Position numbers and translations under genes: made by a program. Source: Halioglobus maricola (GTDB taxonomy: Bacteria; Pseudomonadota; Gammaproteobacteria; Pseudomonadales; Halieaceae). Taken from it: a stretch of DNA of 64,000 nt. Of this stretch, positions 1-9,195 are shown piece by piece (the first letter of the stretch is position 1; the number at the start of each line of letters is the position of its first letter). The notes beneath the pieces were generated by a model. It saw only the letters and a program-made list of their open reading frames with translations, made no database searches and was not told where the DNA came from. The stretch is taken from positions 2,804,501-2,868,500 of the forward strand of contig NZ_CP036422.1 of the NCBI RefSeq assembly GCF_009388985.1, read 5' to 3'.

Positions 1-54
1 AAAGTCACTATCACTCAATAGGGTTTCCGCCTAGAGTGACCACATCTTGTAGGG

Positions 55-85
55 AAAGGCTTCGAAAGGCTTCGAAAGGCTTTCG
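55..85. repeat. short 10-bp tandem repeat
   Basis: The unit AAAGGCTTCG occurs twice in direct succession and is followed by a third, slightly altered copy, just ahead of the DUF1254/1214 gene. No function can be assigned. It sits in the probable 5' leader, so it could affect leader structure or be a simple slippage product. Confidence 0.6.
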
Positions 86-116
86 AATATCTCACTGGCG
101 AAAAGGAAACGTCACC

Positions 117-1139
117 ATGAAGACTAACGCATATCCAGCATCACTGATCTCAGCCGCCATAGTAGCGGCAAGCATGGCACTTGCCGGAGCTGCTCATGCC
201 GGGACTGACACTATTGCTATCAACGAGCAGAATTTCTCCCAGGCGGAAACTGCAAAGAACTTCCGCAACTGGGCTGCCCGCGGAGCCAACAAAGGCATTT
301 CTCATATGGACAGGCTGCCCCCTCGCGGCGACAAGGCACCCACCATCCAGATGAACGACGACACTCTTTATTCTGTTGTCATCACCGAGGTTGATGACAA
401 GGGCCAGGTGACATTCACCATTCCAGAGACTGACGTCTATATGGCGGTGCAGGTGGTCAATGAGGGTGGGCATGGACAACACTACATTGTAGAGGACGGC
501 ACTCATACGGTCAGCGTCGATTCAAAGCACGCATTCCTGATCTACCGCTCTGGCACCGAACAAGGTCTCGAGGTCGCCAGGGCTGCACAGCAGCTGATCC
601 CCGACGATAGCTTTATTTTCGGCACCTACGAGGTGAAACCCTACGACTACGATGAAGTTCAGCAGTGGGTAGAGAAGTATCGCGCAGAAACACGTGACTA
701 CGTGCTCGAATACACTTTCCCCAGCAGCGCGGCTGACATCACCGACTTGCATCAGTGGAACCTGGAAAACGCCAATGGCTGGGGCGGTGCCTCTCCGGTC
801 GCCAATGTCGCCAACAAGTACACCAACTCGCTGTTCATGGATGGTGAAACTTGCTACCAGACCACATTTGCAGACCCCAAGTCGCGCTACTTTACCTCGG
901 TCACTCCTTACGATACCGGACGCTACCTGATGGAAGGCGTGAAAAATGTTAACTCGCATACCTGGCAGAAAAACCAGGATGGATCGATCACTGTCTCGTT
1001 TAACTGCGGTGACGACGCTCCCAACAACATAGACACCAAAGGTGAGCGGTTCTCCTTCACCATGCGCTACTACGGCGTTAGCCAGGACGTCATCGACGGT
1101 AAGATTGCGCCCACCCGAAATGTGGTCAAGGGCAGCTAG
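117..1139 (+). CDS. secreted DUF1254/DUF1214 domain protein
   Basis: A 340-residue exported protein. The ATG at 117 follows a purine-rich GGA site and begins a clear signal peptide (charged MKTN, hydrophobic stretch, AHA-type cleavage near residue 29). I prefer it to an in-frame start at 36. The middle part (N-D-D-T-L-Y, later Y-M-A-V-Q-V-V) matches the DUF1254 pattern. The C-terminal part (R-Y-F-T-S-V-T-P-Y-D and F-T-M-R-Y-Y-G) matches DUF1214. These domains are common in environmental proteobacteria and their biochemical role is not established. The gene stands alone between the window edge and a convergent DUF1272 gene. Family assignment is by motif recognition only. Confidence 0.75.
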   Translation: MKTNAYPASLISAAIVAASMALAGAAHAGTDTIAINEQNFSQAETAKNFRNWAARGANKGISHMDRLPPRGDKAPTIQMNDDTLYSVVITEVDDKGQVTFTIPETDVYMAVQVVNEGGHGQHYIVEDGTHTVSVDSKHAFLIYRSGTEQGLEVARAAQQLIPDDSFIFGTYEVKPYDYDEVQQWVEKYRAETRDYVLEYTFPSSAADITDLHQWNLENANGWGGASPVANVANKYTNSLFMDGETCYQTTFADPKSRYFTSVTPYDTGRYLMEGVKNVNSHTWQKNQDGSITVSFNCGDDAPNNIDTKGERFSFTMRYYGVSQDVIDGKIAPTRNVVKGS

Positions 1140-1152
1140 AGAACAGGAGAGG

Positions 1153-1171
1153 AACCGCTGAGACTCAGCGG
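1153..1171. terminator. hairpin between convergent genes
   Basis: ACCGCTGAG, one base, then CTCAGCGGT forms a perfect 9-bp inverted repeat just after the DUF1254/1214 stop, reaching the DUF1272 stop. There is no T-run on either side, so intrinsic termination is uncertain; it may block RNA decay or read-through from both directions. Confidence 0.4.
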
Positions 1172-1473
1172 TGTTCCGGAGCAATATGCTTGGTCGCCGC
1201 TGAAAACCTTTTGATCTCTTCCTGCGAATAACGTGTATTTACCCGGTTTTCAGATGGCGGTTGATACTCGAGACTAACGCCAGGACGCCGTGCAGTTTTA
1301 GGCCGCACTGGTCGAGTGGAAAAGCCACCTGCGCAGTTGGGGCAGACATTATCGAGAACTTCATCAACGCATTGTCGACAGAACGTGCACTCATAGGTGC
1401 AGATCATGGCCTCGACGGAGTCCGGAGGCAGATCTTTATCGCAGCACTCGCAGTTGGGCCTGAGCTCTAACAC
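1165..1473 (-). CDS. DUF1272 zinc-ribbon-like small protein
   Basis: A 102-residue soluble protein with a GTG start. The first 55 residues carry eight cysteines in a tight pattern (C-E-C-C, M-I-C-T-Y-E-C-T-F-C, C-x-N-C-x-x-C-P-N-C), which is the hallmark of DUF1272 and suggests two structural zinc or metal sites. The C-terminal half is basic and proline-rich, with no recognised domain. Function is unknown in the family. It lies 8 bases after the upstream membrane-protein gene and is probably co-transcribed with it. Confidence 0.8.
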   Translation of the reverse strand: MLELRPNCECCDKDLPPDSVEAMICTYECTFCRQCVDEVLDNVCPNCAGGFSTRPVRPKTARRPGVSLEYQPPSENRVNTRYSQEEIKRFSAATKHIAPEHR

Positions 1474-1481
1474 AATACCGC

Positions 1482-2129
1482 CTACTCCCTTCCCAACAGA
1501 TTCAATGAGTAACCCACGGCGAAAAACGCGAAGGCGACGAGGCTAATAGGGGGCAGTCCACCTTGCCAGCCAGCAGGTTTGAGCCAGCCTTCATACCCCA
1601 TAAACACCAGATGAAGACCACCCAGAAGCAACGCAAAAATCAGAAAACGACGCGAAGTAATGAATTCGATGAAAATGGCATCCTCGCTAAGTTTGGTTTG
1701 GAAACTCAGGTTGTAGGCCCAAAGCACCACGAAACCAAGAATACCGGCGAGCATACTCAAGCTGGCTACCGCCGTGAGAGTCCCATCCGGATTGAAGAAC
1801 TTCCCGTAATAGGACGCAGAAAAGAGCATAAAACTTATCAGCGCATGGATGAGAATCAGCAGGAACCCCGTCATACCGAAGGCTTTTCTTGCCAACAACC
1901 ATTTCCTGGGGACAGGTACACCGAGGTTTTTAGCCGGCCCCAGGGCGAAATTAAACGCCAGTAGGATGAATCCGGCCAGGCAGAGCCCCTTGTTCAGAAT
2001 AAACAGCGAGAACTCGCTCCAGGGCACGTCGCCAGCGACATGGTATCGAACAATCGCATAGGCTGTAGCGAGCAGGATGGTACCTGCAATGACGCTCCCG
2101 CCAATACCTTCCGCTTCCGGTTCATTCAT
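1482..2129 (-). CDS. ferric-reductase-like multi-pass membrane protein
   Basis: A 215-residue protein with about six hydrophobic helices. The block around A-R-K-A-F-G-M-x-G-F-L-L-I-L-I-H-A, and a later H in the fifth helix, resemble haem-ligating helices of the ferric-reductase/MsrQ (YedZ) transmembrane domain. No flavin or NAD domain follows, so by analogy it would act as a haem-bearing electron-transfer membrane subunit. No MsrP-like partner is present. The ATG start lies after a short spacer from the membrane-protein gene at 2151-2813. Assignment to the superfamily is moderate; a specific role is not supported. Confidence 0.55.
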   Translation of the reverse strand: MNEPEAEGIGGSVIAGTILLATAYAIVRYHVAGDVPWSEFSLFILNKGLCLAGFILLAFNFALGPAKNLGVPVPRKWLLARKAFGMTGFLLILIHALISFMLFSASYYGKFFNPDGTLTAVASLSMLAGILGFVVLWAYNLSFQTKLSEDAIFIEFITSRRFLIFALLLGGLHLVFMGYEGWLKPAGWQGGLPPISLVAFAFFAVGYSLNLLGRE

Positions 2130-2150
2130 TGAAATTATGCTTCCGATTAT

Positions 2151-2813
2151 TCAAGTCTCTCTGATCTTAGTACAGCGGGCCGAAAATTGCTTTTCTGTGC
2201 CAAGCAGAGTCAATACATAGACGATCTCGGCGAAATTTCCGACTGCAAAGCCCCAGGCTTGCGCGCCGGTTGCACCGTTGACGACAAAAATGAACAGTGT
2301 GCCTAGCAACAACCATCGCCACTGAGCAATGCGCCAGATAGCAAATGCAATCGGTAGCACCAACAGGTTCGTCAGGATAGTAGCGACAGGCGGCAGCGTC
2401 GAAGTACTTCGGAGCTTGTCCACACCGGCAACGGATACGGGCTCCAGTTGCAGAAGCCAAACCTCGTGATATAACCCCCACGCAATCGCTGCGGCAGTAA
2501 ACAGTCTGCAACTCGATATAAAAGCGGGAGTCCTCGCAACACCGACGCCGGCCAGCTGCGCCGTATGAAGCGCGAACAGCATCAGCATTGGCAGTAACAC
2601 TGCGTGCAGGAAAAACCTGACTGTGTTGGCTGCTTCGTACCAGGCTTCGCCGACAAACCATTGTCCGCTCGCTTGCACGAGGTTGTCGTAACACATGCCA
2701 ACCAGCAGTGCGCGCAGCCACCACAAACCAAGAGAGCCGCTATTACCCGCTCGAAACGTCCAGGCCAACAGCATGGCGTGCGTCAGGGCGAACGCCAGCA
2801 GCAGATTGTTCAA
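2151..2813 (-). CDS. multi-pass membrane protein, unrecognised
   Basis: A 220-residue hydrophobic protein with roughly six or seven membrane segments. I do not recognise a family. The reading begins with TTG (2813) preceded by GAGATGG at suitable spacing; an in-frame ATG lies 13 codons further in. It is downstream of aceE on the same strand with a 32-base gap and upstream of the ferric-reductase-like gene, so it may be read through from the aceE transcript. Nothing in the sequence suggests a catalytic role. Confidence 0.5.
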   Translation of the reverse strand: MNNLLLAFALTHAMLLAWTFRAGNSGSLGLWWLRALLVGMCYDNLVQASGQWFVGEAWYEAANTVRFFLHAVLLPMLMLFALHTAQLAGVGVARTPAFISSCRLFTAAAIAWGLYHEVWLLQLEPVSVAGVDKLRSTSTLPPVATILTNLLVLPIAFAIWRIAQWRWLLLGTLFIFVVNGATGAQAWGFAVGNFAEIVYVLTLLGTEKQFSARCTKIRET

Positions 2814-2845
2814 TGCCCATCTCGCTGAATGTGGTCCACGCCTGT

Positions 2846-5530
2846 CTACCGATCAGCCGGAACAGGCTTATCAGGATCGATACCAATCTCGGCCAGGTGT
2901 TCACTGAGCTCAGCTTCGGCCAGCTTGCCGGCGCGATACAACTCTACCAGCGCAGCCTGGATAATGTGGTCCGCACTCACTTCAAAATGGTTGCGTAAAT
3001 CGGAGCGGGATTCACTGACACCAAAGCCGTCAGTGCCCAGTACGGAATACGCACTGGGCATCCAGCGGGCAATGCCGCCGGGCAGGCTCTTCTGGTAGTC
3101 GGTGACCGCGACTATGGGGCCCGCGCAATCAGCAAAGAGCTTCTCTACATAGGGGCGCGGGCATTCACCCAATGGGTTCAGGCGGCCTTCTCGCTCGCAG
3201 GCCTCAGCCTCGCGGGCCAGTTCTATATAGCTGGTCACACTCCAGATTGCGGGAGCATAACCCATCGCCTGCAGGCGTTCAGCAGCCTCAATGACCTGTT
3301 GCATCATAGAGCCACTACCCATGAGATCGATATGTTCGCCATCCCCTACCCGCTCGCGCCAGAGATAAGCGCCCTTGATGACGCCTGCATCGACACCATC
3401 GCGCTGGGGCATAGGCGGCATGGTGTGATTTTCGTTGTACAGGGTGATGTAATAGAAAATATTCTCTCCTTCCTGATACATCCGCCGAATGCCATCGCGC
3501 ACAATGACTGCCAGCTCATAGCCGAACGAGGGGTCGTAGCTTTTGAGATTGGGAAAGGTGCTGGCCAACACGTGGGAGTGGCCATCCTCATGTTGCAGGC
3601 CCTCCCCATTGAGTGTGGTGCGGCCTGCGGTCCCACCGAGAAGGAACCCCCGGGCCATCATGTCGGCACAGGCCCAGATCATGTCGCCCACCCGCTGGAA
3701 CCCGAACATAGAATAGAAAATATAGAAGGGAATGGTGGGCACACCGTGCACCGCGTAGGCCGTTCCGGCAGCAAGAAATGACGCCATTGCACCGGTCTCA
3801 CAGATGCCTTCCTGCATGATCTGACCGTCCACCGCCTCACGGTAGGACATCAGGGAATCAGCATCCACCGGCGTGTAGTTCTGGCCTTCGGGTGAGTAAA
3901 TGCCTGCCACTTTGAACAGCGCATCCATACCGAAAGTTCGCGCCTCGTCGGGCACGATCGGCACCACATACTCGCCGATACTCTTGTCTTTCATCAATTG
4001 CGCGAGCATCCGTACCATGGCCATCGTAGTCGACCCTTCCCGCTCGCCACTGCCTTCCACCTGACTTTTGAACAGTGCCATGTCCGGCGCTGCCAGCGTG
4101 GGAACGTCGACCTTCCGCTCAGGCAGGTAGCCGCCCAGACGTTCGCGATGGTCCTGCAGGTAGCGCATCTCCGCACTGTCTTCCGGCGGGCGATAAAACT
4201 CGGCATTGACTACCTGTTCGTCGCTCAGGGGAATACCGTAGTTGCGCGCACACTCCAAACGTTCTTCCGCATTGAGATCTTTCTTCTGGTGGGCGGTGTT
4301 GCGACCCTGCGCAGCTGAACCCATGCCATCGCCCTTCACCGTTTTCACCAGAATCACCGTGGGCTTGTCGGTGGATTCGCTGGCTCTCTTGAACGCAGCG
4401 AACACCTTCTTCGGATCCTGGCCGCCGCGCTTGATCTGCTTGACCTCTGCGTCAGTAAGCGAGTTCATCATTTTCTCCAGCGCCATATCACCATGCACCC
4501 AGTGTTCCCGCTGGGCGTCACCGTCGAGAATGGAATAGCGCTGATAATCGCCGTCAACACAGTCTTCCATACGCTGGCGGAGTACGCCGTCGGCATCCAT
4601 GGCAAGCAGGGAGTCCCAACCCGAGCCCCAGATGACCTTAATCACATTCCAGTCGGCGCCGCGGAACGTGCGCTCCAGTTCCTGGATAATCTTACCGTTG
4701 CCACGTACCGGGCCATCCAGGCGCTGCAGGTTGCAGTTGACGACAAGAACGAGATTATCCAGTTTCTCCCGCGCCGCGATATTGATGGTCCCCACGACTT
4801 CCGGCTCGTCTGACTCTCCATCGCCTACAAAACACCAGAATTTGCCACCTGTTCTGGGTTTCAGACCACGGTTTTCCAGATACTTGGCAAAGCGAGCCTG
4901 GTATATGGCCGATGGGGTAGAGAGGCCCATGGAAGCGTTTGGCATCTGCCAGAATTCAGGCATGGAACGAGGGTGCGGGTAAGAACACAGTCCACCACCC
5001 GGCTGTAGCTCTCGACGGAAATTCTTCAGGGTCTGCTCGCTGAGCCTACCCTCGACGAAGGCGCGCGCGTAGATGCCCGGTGCCGCGTGCGGCTGTGGCA
5101 TAACCATGTCGCCTCCATACTCCTGAGAGCGAGCACGGAAAAAATGCTGAAAGCCAACTTCCAGCATGGTAGCCGCCGATGCATAGGTGGCGATATGCCC
5201 CCCTACGCCAGTGCCTTCATCCTGGGCCCGAAGCACCATGGCCATGGCGTTCCATCGCACAATGTTTTCAATTTTTTCTTCCAGCGCGATATCACCGGGG
5301 TACACGGGCTGCTCTGACACGGGGATTGTATTGATGTATGGGGTATTGAGCGTGGCTTCACTCAACACCACACCCCGGCCAAGCGCGTGATTCTGCAGCG
5401 AGCGCAAAATGTCACGAACTCCCGCCTCGCCAAACTGGGTCTGAATCGCGTCGAGCGCTTCGGCCCATTCCTGGCGATCTTCAGCGAGGGCGTCGATCAG
5501 GGTAGTCTCAATTTTTTCGCTCATATTCAA
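2846..5530 (-). CDS. aceE: pyruvate dehydrogenase E1, homodimeric type
   Basis: A full-length 894-residue thiamine-diphosphate E1 component, which decarboxylates pyruvate and acetylates the lipoyl domain of E2. The ThDP/Mg motif starts with G-D-G-E-S at residues 236-240 and closes with N-C-N-L-Q-R-L-D-G-P-V-R-G-N at 265-278, both typical of AceE. The length matches the family. The TTG at 5530 has GAGGGG six bases upstream; an ATG two codons later (5524) is the alternative. Unusually, no aceF (E2) or lpd lies beside it. A membrane-protein gene follows and a divergent aldehyde dehydrogenase precedes it. Close paralogues act on 2-oxobutyrate, so substrate is not settled by sequence alone. Confidence 0.9.
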   Translation of the reverse strand: MNMSEKIETTLIDALAEDRQEWAEALDAIQTQFGEAGVRDILRSLQNHALGRGVVLSEATLNTPYINTIPVSEQPVYPGDIALEEKIENIVRWNAMAMVLRAQDEGTGVGGHIATYASAATMLEVGFQHFFRARSQEYGGDMVMPQPHAAPGIYARAFVEGRLSEQTLKNFRRELQPGGGLCSYPHPRSMPEFWQMPNASMGLSTPSAIYQARFAKYLENRGLKPRTGGKFWCFVGDGESDEPEVVGTINIAAREKLDNLVLVVNCNLQRLDGPVRGNGKIIQELERTFRGADWNVIKVIWGSGWDSLLAMDADGVLRQRMEDCVDGDYQRYSILDGDAQREHWVHGDMALEKMMNSLTDAEVKQIKRGGQDPKKVFAAFKRASESTDKPTVILVKTVKGDGMGSAAQGRNTAHQKKDLNAEERLECARNYGIPLSDEQVVNAEFYRPPEDSAEMRYLQDHRERLGGYLPERKVDVPTLAAPDMALFKSQVEGSGEREGSTTMAMVRMLAQLMKDKSIGEYVVPIVPDEARTFGMDALFKVAGIYSPEGQNYTPVDADSLMSYREAVDGQIMQEGICETGAMASFLAAGTAYAVHGVPTIPFYIFYSMFGFQRVGDMIWACADMMARGFLLGGTAGRTTLNGEGLQHEDGHSHVLASTFPNLKSYDPSFGYELAVIVRDGIRRMYQEGENIFYYITLYNENHTMPPMPQRDGVDAGVIKGAYLWRERVGDGEHIDLMGSGSMMQQVIEAAERLQAMGYAPAIWSVTSYIELAREAEACEREGRLNPLGECPRPYVEKLFADCAGPIVAVTDYQKSLPGGIARWMPSAYSVLGTDGFGVSESRSDLRNHFEVSADHIIQAALVELYRAGKLAEAELSEHLAEIGIDPDKPVPADR

Positions 5531-5672
5531 GGTGTGCCCCTCTTACAGGCAGGTCATTACAGCGAGCATGATTGCCCAAGGTGCTTAGATACCAATAGCC
5601 CCTTTCGACAACAATGACAAATATCAAGTGTGCCCAGCCCCCCGGGTTACCACGGGTGGCCCAAAATCAAAA

Positions 5673-5686
5673 TTGACAATCCGCAA
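5673..5686. promoter_or_regulatory. weak FNR/CRP-like palindrome
   Basis: TTGAC-AATC-CGCAA has a perfect left half-site and a degenerate right one. It lies between aceE and the divergent aldehyde dehydrogenase, about 65 bases before the latter. It resembles the stronger sites found at 22.9-37.9 kb but could be chance. Confidence 0.25.
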
Positions 5687-5744
5687 AGCAGCAACGGGGC
5701 CTCTCCCCGAAACTAGGCGCAATTGATCACCAAATCGGGTTTTC

Positions 5745-7223
5745 GTGGAACAAGCAATTAATCAGGGATCGGTTCAGACACTCCCGCCTCTGCTGAGCTA
5801 TATCGACGGTACAGCGGAGACGCCTGCGCTCGCGCGCGGGAATGCCCTGCTCAATCCCAACACTCTGGAGCCACTGCAAGAGCAACTCGCCTGCTCCGAT
5901 GCTCAGGTAGAGCGCGCTCTTGCCGCATCAGAGGCGGCCTTCGAACGAGCGGAGTGGGAAAATACACCGATTTCGGAGCGCGCGGACATACTCGAGGCAA
6001 TCGCCGAGAAATTGAGTGAGCCCGGACTTGCAGCCGAAATCGCCTACGTGGACGCGCTTACCACGGGTGCAGTACTCAAAGTCACCGAAGGCATGTCCGT
6101 TGTAGCGCCTATGACCTTTCGAGCTGCAGCCCAGTATCTGCGTGAAGGGCACCTCGAAAAAACCCTGCCAGGTAAAGTAGGCGACGTAGAGTCCTTCCGT
6201 CGCCCCTGGGGCCCGAGCCTGCTGGTGTCGCCCTGGAACGGCCCTACTGCGATTGGTTGTCATAAGGTGGCAAGCGCACTGGCGGCCGGCGCGCCCTGTA
6301 TAGCCAAGCCTTCTGAGTGGGCGCCCCATTCCGCTGTATTGATCGCCGAAGCCATCAATAGCATGGGGCTACCACGGGGAACGTTCCAGTTGGTATGCGG
6401 TAGCCGTCAAACCGGCAGCACCATGGTGAACGATTCGCGCATCAGGGCTATATCCTTCACTGGCGGCACTGCTGGTGGGCGCGCCATGACCCATGCGGCA
6501 GCCAACGACTTCAAGCGCCTGCAATTGGAACTCGGAGGCAATAACCCACTGATCGTGTTTCCGGACGCGGACATTGAAAATGCCGCCCGCGGCATCGTGT
6601 TCGGCATGACCAACCTCAATGCCCAGTGGTGCAGAGCCCTCGGGCGCGTCATCGTGCATAACTCAGTAAAATCCGCACTGCTCGACCGGGTGATGGCTTT
6701 GTTTGCTGAGGTGACACTTGGCAATTCACTGACTCGCACATCCGACATGGGTCCACAGATCAATCACGGCCAGTACCAGGGCATTCTTGGAGCACTGGAG
6801 CGGCTGGAGTCCTGCGGTGGGTCGCTGCTGAGCAATACGACGATGCCCGACCTACCGGGCTACTTCATCCCACCCACGTTGGTGGACGGCTGCGCACCAG
6901 AACATACGATAGAGGAAATTTTCGGGCCGGTCGCCAGCGTACACAGCTTCGACACTGAGGCAGAGGCACTCACACTGGCCAATGGCACCGACTACGGCCT
7001 GGCCGCCTACGTGTACAGTTCCAACGAAGAAGCCGCCTGGGCCTTTTCCCGCAAGCTGCGCACCGGTGGTGTGAAGATCAATGGATACAACTTGCTGTCA
7101 CTGAGCCCGGATGCGCCCCGTGGTGCCTGGGGATTGTCCGGACTGGGAGAGGAAGGTACCGGCCATACCATCGAGTTCTTTACCGGCGCCCGTGTGGTTG
7201 GAGTGGCGCCGCCGAACAACTGA
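5745..7223 (+). CDS. aldehyde dehydrogenase family protein
   Basis: A 492-residue NAD(P)-dependent aldehyde dehydrogenase with a GTG start. The nucleotide-binding region contains P-W-N-G-P and A-K-P-S-E; the catalytic glutamate is in L-E-L-G-G-N. The nucleophilic cysteine is residue 296 in N-A-Q-W-C-R-A, an atypical surrounding compared with the usual G-Q-x-C. The C-terminal E-E-I-F-G-P-V block is present. It is divergent from aceE and convergent with a DUF2141 gene, whose stop abuts this one. The substrate cannot be read from the sequence; it groups loosely with semialdehyde and aromatic aldehyde oxidisers. Confidence 0.85.
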   Translation: MEQAINQGSVQTLPPLLSYIDGTAETPALARGNALLNPNTLEPLQEQLACSDAQVERALAASEAAFERAEWENTPISERADILEAIAEKLSEPGLAAEIAYVDALTTGAVLKVTEGMSVVAPMTFRAAAQYLREGHLEKTLPGKVGDVESFRRPWGPSLLVSPWNGPTAIGCHKVASALAAGAPCIAKPSEWAPHSAVLIAEAINSMGLPRGTFQLVCGSRQTGSTMVNDSRIRAISFTGGTAGGRAMTHAAANDFKRLQLELGGNNPLIVFPDADIENAARGIVFGMTNLNAQWCRALGRVIVHNSVKSALLDRVMALFAEVTLGNSLTRTSDMGPQINHGQYQGILGALERLESCGGSLLSNTTMPDLPGYFIPPTLVDGCAPEHTIEEIFGPVASVHSFDTEAEALTLANGTDYGLAAYVYSSNEEAAWAFSRKLRTGGVKINGYNLLSLSPDAPRGAWGLSGLGEEGTGHTIEFFTGARVVGVAPPNN

Positions 7224-7676
7224 TCAGTCGACCGTTACCACCACGATATTCTGATTTACCCCTTCAGCGGTAAGGGTGAATACTGCATCTTTATATTTTG
7301 GCGGACCAAAGCGCGCCTTGGCGTTATTGGACATCGCCACTGGTTCCTTGGGAATACCAATAAAATTAGTATCCATCTCACCATTGCCATTGGCATCGAA
7401 GTAAAGGGAAATAGCGTACTCTCCTACCGGTAATTCGACACTGCCCTTCACAATCTCCTCGTCCCGCGATTGCTCTACATCCAGAACCACCCTGGTGACC
7501 GTGGCATCGCCCAGCCAAGTATCTTCAGAATCATAGAAACTGACGTAAACTGAGCCGGATGCTGTAGCGAGCCCACTGAGCTCAAAATCTATTACTCCGG
7601 TCTCTTCGGCCATTGTCGGCAAAGCCGTAGCTGGAAGTATGAGTCCCATTGATATTGCCGCGAACAGTTTTCTCAT
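7224..7676 (-). CDS. secreted DUF2141 domain protein
   Basis: A 150-residue exported protein with a signal peptide of about 23 residues ending near T-M-A-E-E. The body carries the DUF2141 signature: Y-A-I-S-L-Y-F-D-A-N-G-N-G-E-M-D-T, then G-I-P-K-E-P and F-G-P-P-K-Y. The aspartate/asparagine-rich block looks like a calcium-type loop in an all-beta fold. Its stop codon directly abuts that of the convergent aldehyde dehydrogenase. Function is unknown for the family; periplasmic location is inferred. Confidence 0.8.
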   Translation of the reverse strand: MRKLFAAISMGLILPATALPTMAEETGVIDFELSGLATASGSVYVSFYDSEDTWLGDATVTRVVLDVEQSRDEEIVKGSVELPVGEYAISLYFDANGNGEMDTNFIGIPKEPVAMSNNAKARFGPPKYKDAVFTLTAEGVNQNIVVVTVD

Positions 7677-7779
7677 TGTTATTTCCCCGTGCTTGAGCGT
7701 CCAATGTAGCTTAGAGTCTACTCCATTGTATACGGTACTTGTGCCGGCCCGGATGCTCTTTTAATAGACCGTTGTTTGT

Positions 7780-8682
7780 ATGGAATCACAGCTGATAGCC
7801 CCCTGGATCGCTTTCACCCTGCTTGCGGCGTTAATGCAGACAGTGCGCACTGCTGGCCAGAAGCGTATGGCAGGTAGCCTCAGCCCAATGGCAGCCACCA
7901 CAGCGCGCTACCTGTTTGGACTGCCCTTCGCCGTGGCATACCTGCTGCTATTTGCATCTGATGAACCTGTTTCGGCAACCAGGGCGGCCCTTGGCAGCAT
8001 TCGCTTTATTGGCTATGCGGCTCTTGCTGGCCTGGCCCAGATACTCGCCACCTACTGGCTGATTCGCCTGCTAACACTGAGAAACTTCGCTATCGGTACC
8101 GTCTTCTCAAAAACGGAGGTCATCCTCACTGCCGTACTCGGCTCAATTTTCTTCGCTGCTTCGCTGCCGGGCGCCGGATGGATCGCTGTACTCGTTGGCA
8201 CGGCCGGAGTGCTAATGCTTGCGGCTCCCTCAAACTCTCTCAAGCTAGAGCCCCATAGCCTGACTCTTGGCTTGCTAGCAGGGCTTGGGTTCGCTCTCAC
8301 AGCACTGTGGTTGCGAGCAGCGAGCATCTCACTGCAAGGCAGCCCAGTTGAGGCTGCCGCCGTTACCCTGGTGTGCACGGTTGCTCTCCAATCACTGGTA
8401 TGCGTGGTTTATCTTGCCTGGGCCGAGCGCCAGCAATTGGCACGACTGGCAAGGGAGCTTCCTCTCGGGCTATTTATCGGTGTAACCAGCGTGCTGGGTT
8501 CTATCGGCTGGTACACGGCGATGACCTACCAGGAGGCGGCGCTAGTGCGAGCACTCGGCCAGATCGAACTAATCTTCGCGCTTTTACTCGGGCGATTCTG
8601 GTTTGGCGAAAGACTGTCTCCCCGCGAGATCGCTGGCCTCGCCCTCGTCACTGCCTGCGTGGTCACGCTGTTACTACTGTGA
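7780..8682 (+). CDS. EamA/DMT-family transporter
   Basis: A 300-residue integral membrane protein of about ten helices in two homologous halves, the layout of the drug/metabolite transporter (EamA) superfamily. Each half ends with the family's small-residue-rich helix, for example the stretch following L-I-F-A-L-L-L-G-R-F-W-F-G-E-R. Members export amino acids, nucleobases or other metabolites; the substrate here is not evident. It is a single-gene unit reading away from the DUF2141 gene and converging on the DUF2306-like gene. Confidence 0.75.
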   Translation: MESQLIAPWIAFTLLAALMQTVRTAGQKRMAGSLSPMAATTARYLFGLPFAVAYLLLFASDEPVSATRAALGSIRFIGYAALAGLAQILATYWLIRLLTLRNFAIGTVFSKTEVILTAVLGSIFFAASLPGAGWIAVLVGTAGVLMLAAPSNSLKLEPHSLTLGLLAGLGFALTALWLRAASISLQGSPVEAAAVTLVCTVALQSLVCVVYLAWAERQQLARLARELPLGLFIGVTSVLGSIGWYTAMTYQEAALVRALGQIELIFALLLGRFWFGERLSPREIAGLALVTACVVTLLLL

Positions 8683-8701
8683 ACTGTGTTGTCGGATGAC
8701 C

Positions 8702-9154
8702 TTAGGCTCCACCGACGAATTGAGACTGATACCTGGGCAATAGAAACAGCCCCGCGCCAATCAGGACAAGCATCAAATAGGTGTCTAGCGAAGGAACAAC
8801 CGCAAGCATGGCTGTCGCGACCTCTATCTGTGCGAATATCTCACTGATCGTTGCGCAGAGCAGGCCGATATAAGACCAGACCATAAAATAGTAATGGGGA
8901 ACTAGCTTTCTGTAACGTATCGCGACGTAGCCGGCCAGCAAGGTGGTCAGGCTGGCCAACGACATCCAGTGAAAAAAACCCCAGCCATCAAAAAGGCGGT
9001 ACATCCCAAACGAGCTTAAATTCAGCCCGAGCATACTGAAAAAGTAGGCTCGCCCTACTAAGCGATGCCTGCGGTCACCTTTCCTCCAACAAAGAACGAG
9101 CAATCCGAATATCAGTGATGCAAACCCAAGGGCCGTGTGCAGAATCGCCAACAT
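8702..9154 (-). CDS. DUF2306-like four-helix membrane protein
   Basis: A 150-residue membrane protein with about four helices. Several histidines face the ends of the first two helices (I-L-H-T near the start, then D-R-R-H-R-L-V-G-R and F-H-W-M). This matches the pattern of the DUF2306 family of predicted membrane proteins. I choose the ATG at 9154 because the longer reading (from 9223) would overlap the upstream RibD-C gene by 28 bases and adds a non-membrane tail. It is probably co-transcribed with that gene. Function unknown. Confidence 0.6.
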   Translation of the reverse strand: MLAILHTALGFASLIFGLLVLCWRKGDRRHRLVGRAYFFSMLGLNLSSFGMYRLFDGWGFFHWMSLASLTTLLAGYVAIRYRKLVPHYYFMVWSYIGLLCATISEIFAQIEVATAMLAVVPSLDTYLMLVLIGAGLFLLPRYQSQFVGGA

Positions 9155-9195
9155 TTTTTTAATCAATCCACTAAGAGCGCTACCGCCAGCAGCGC

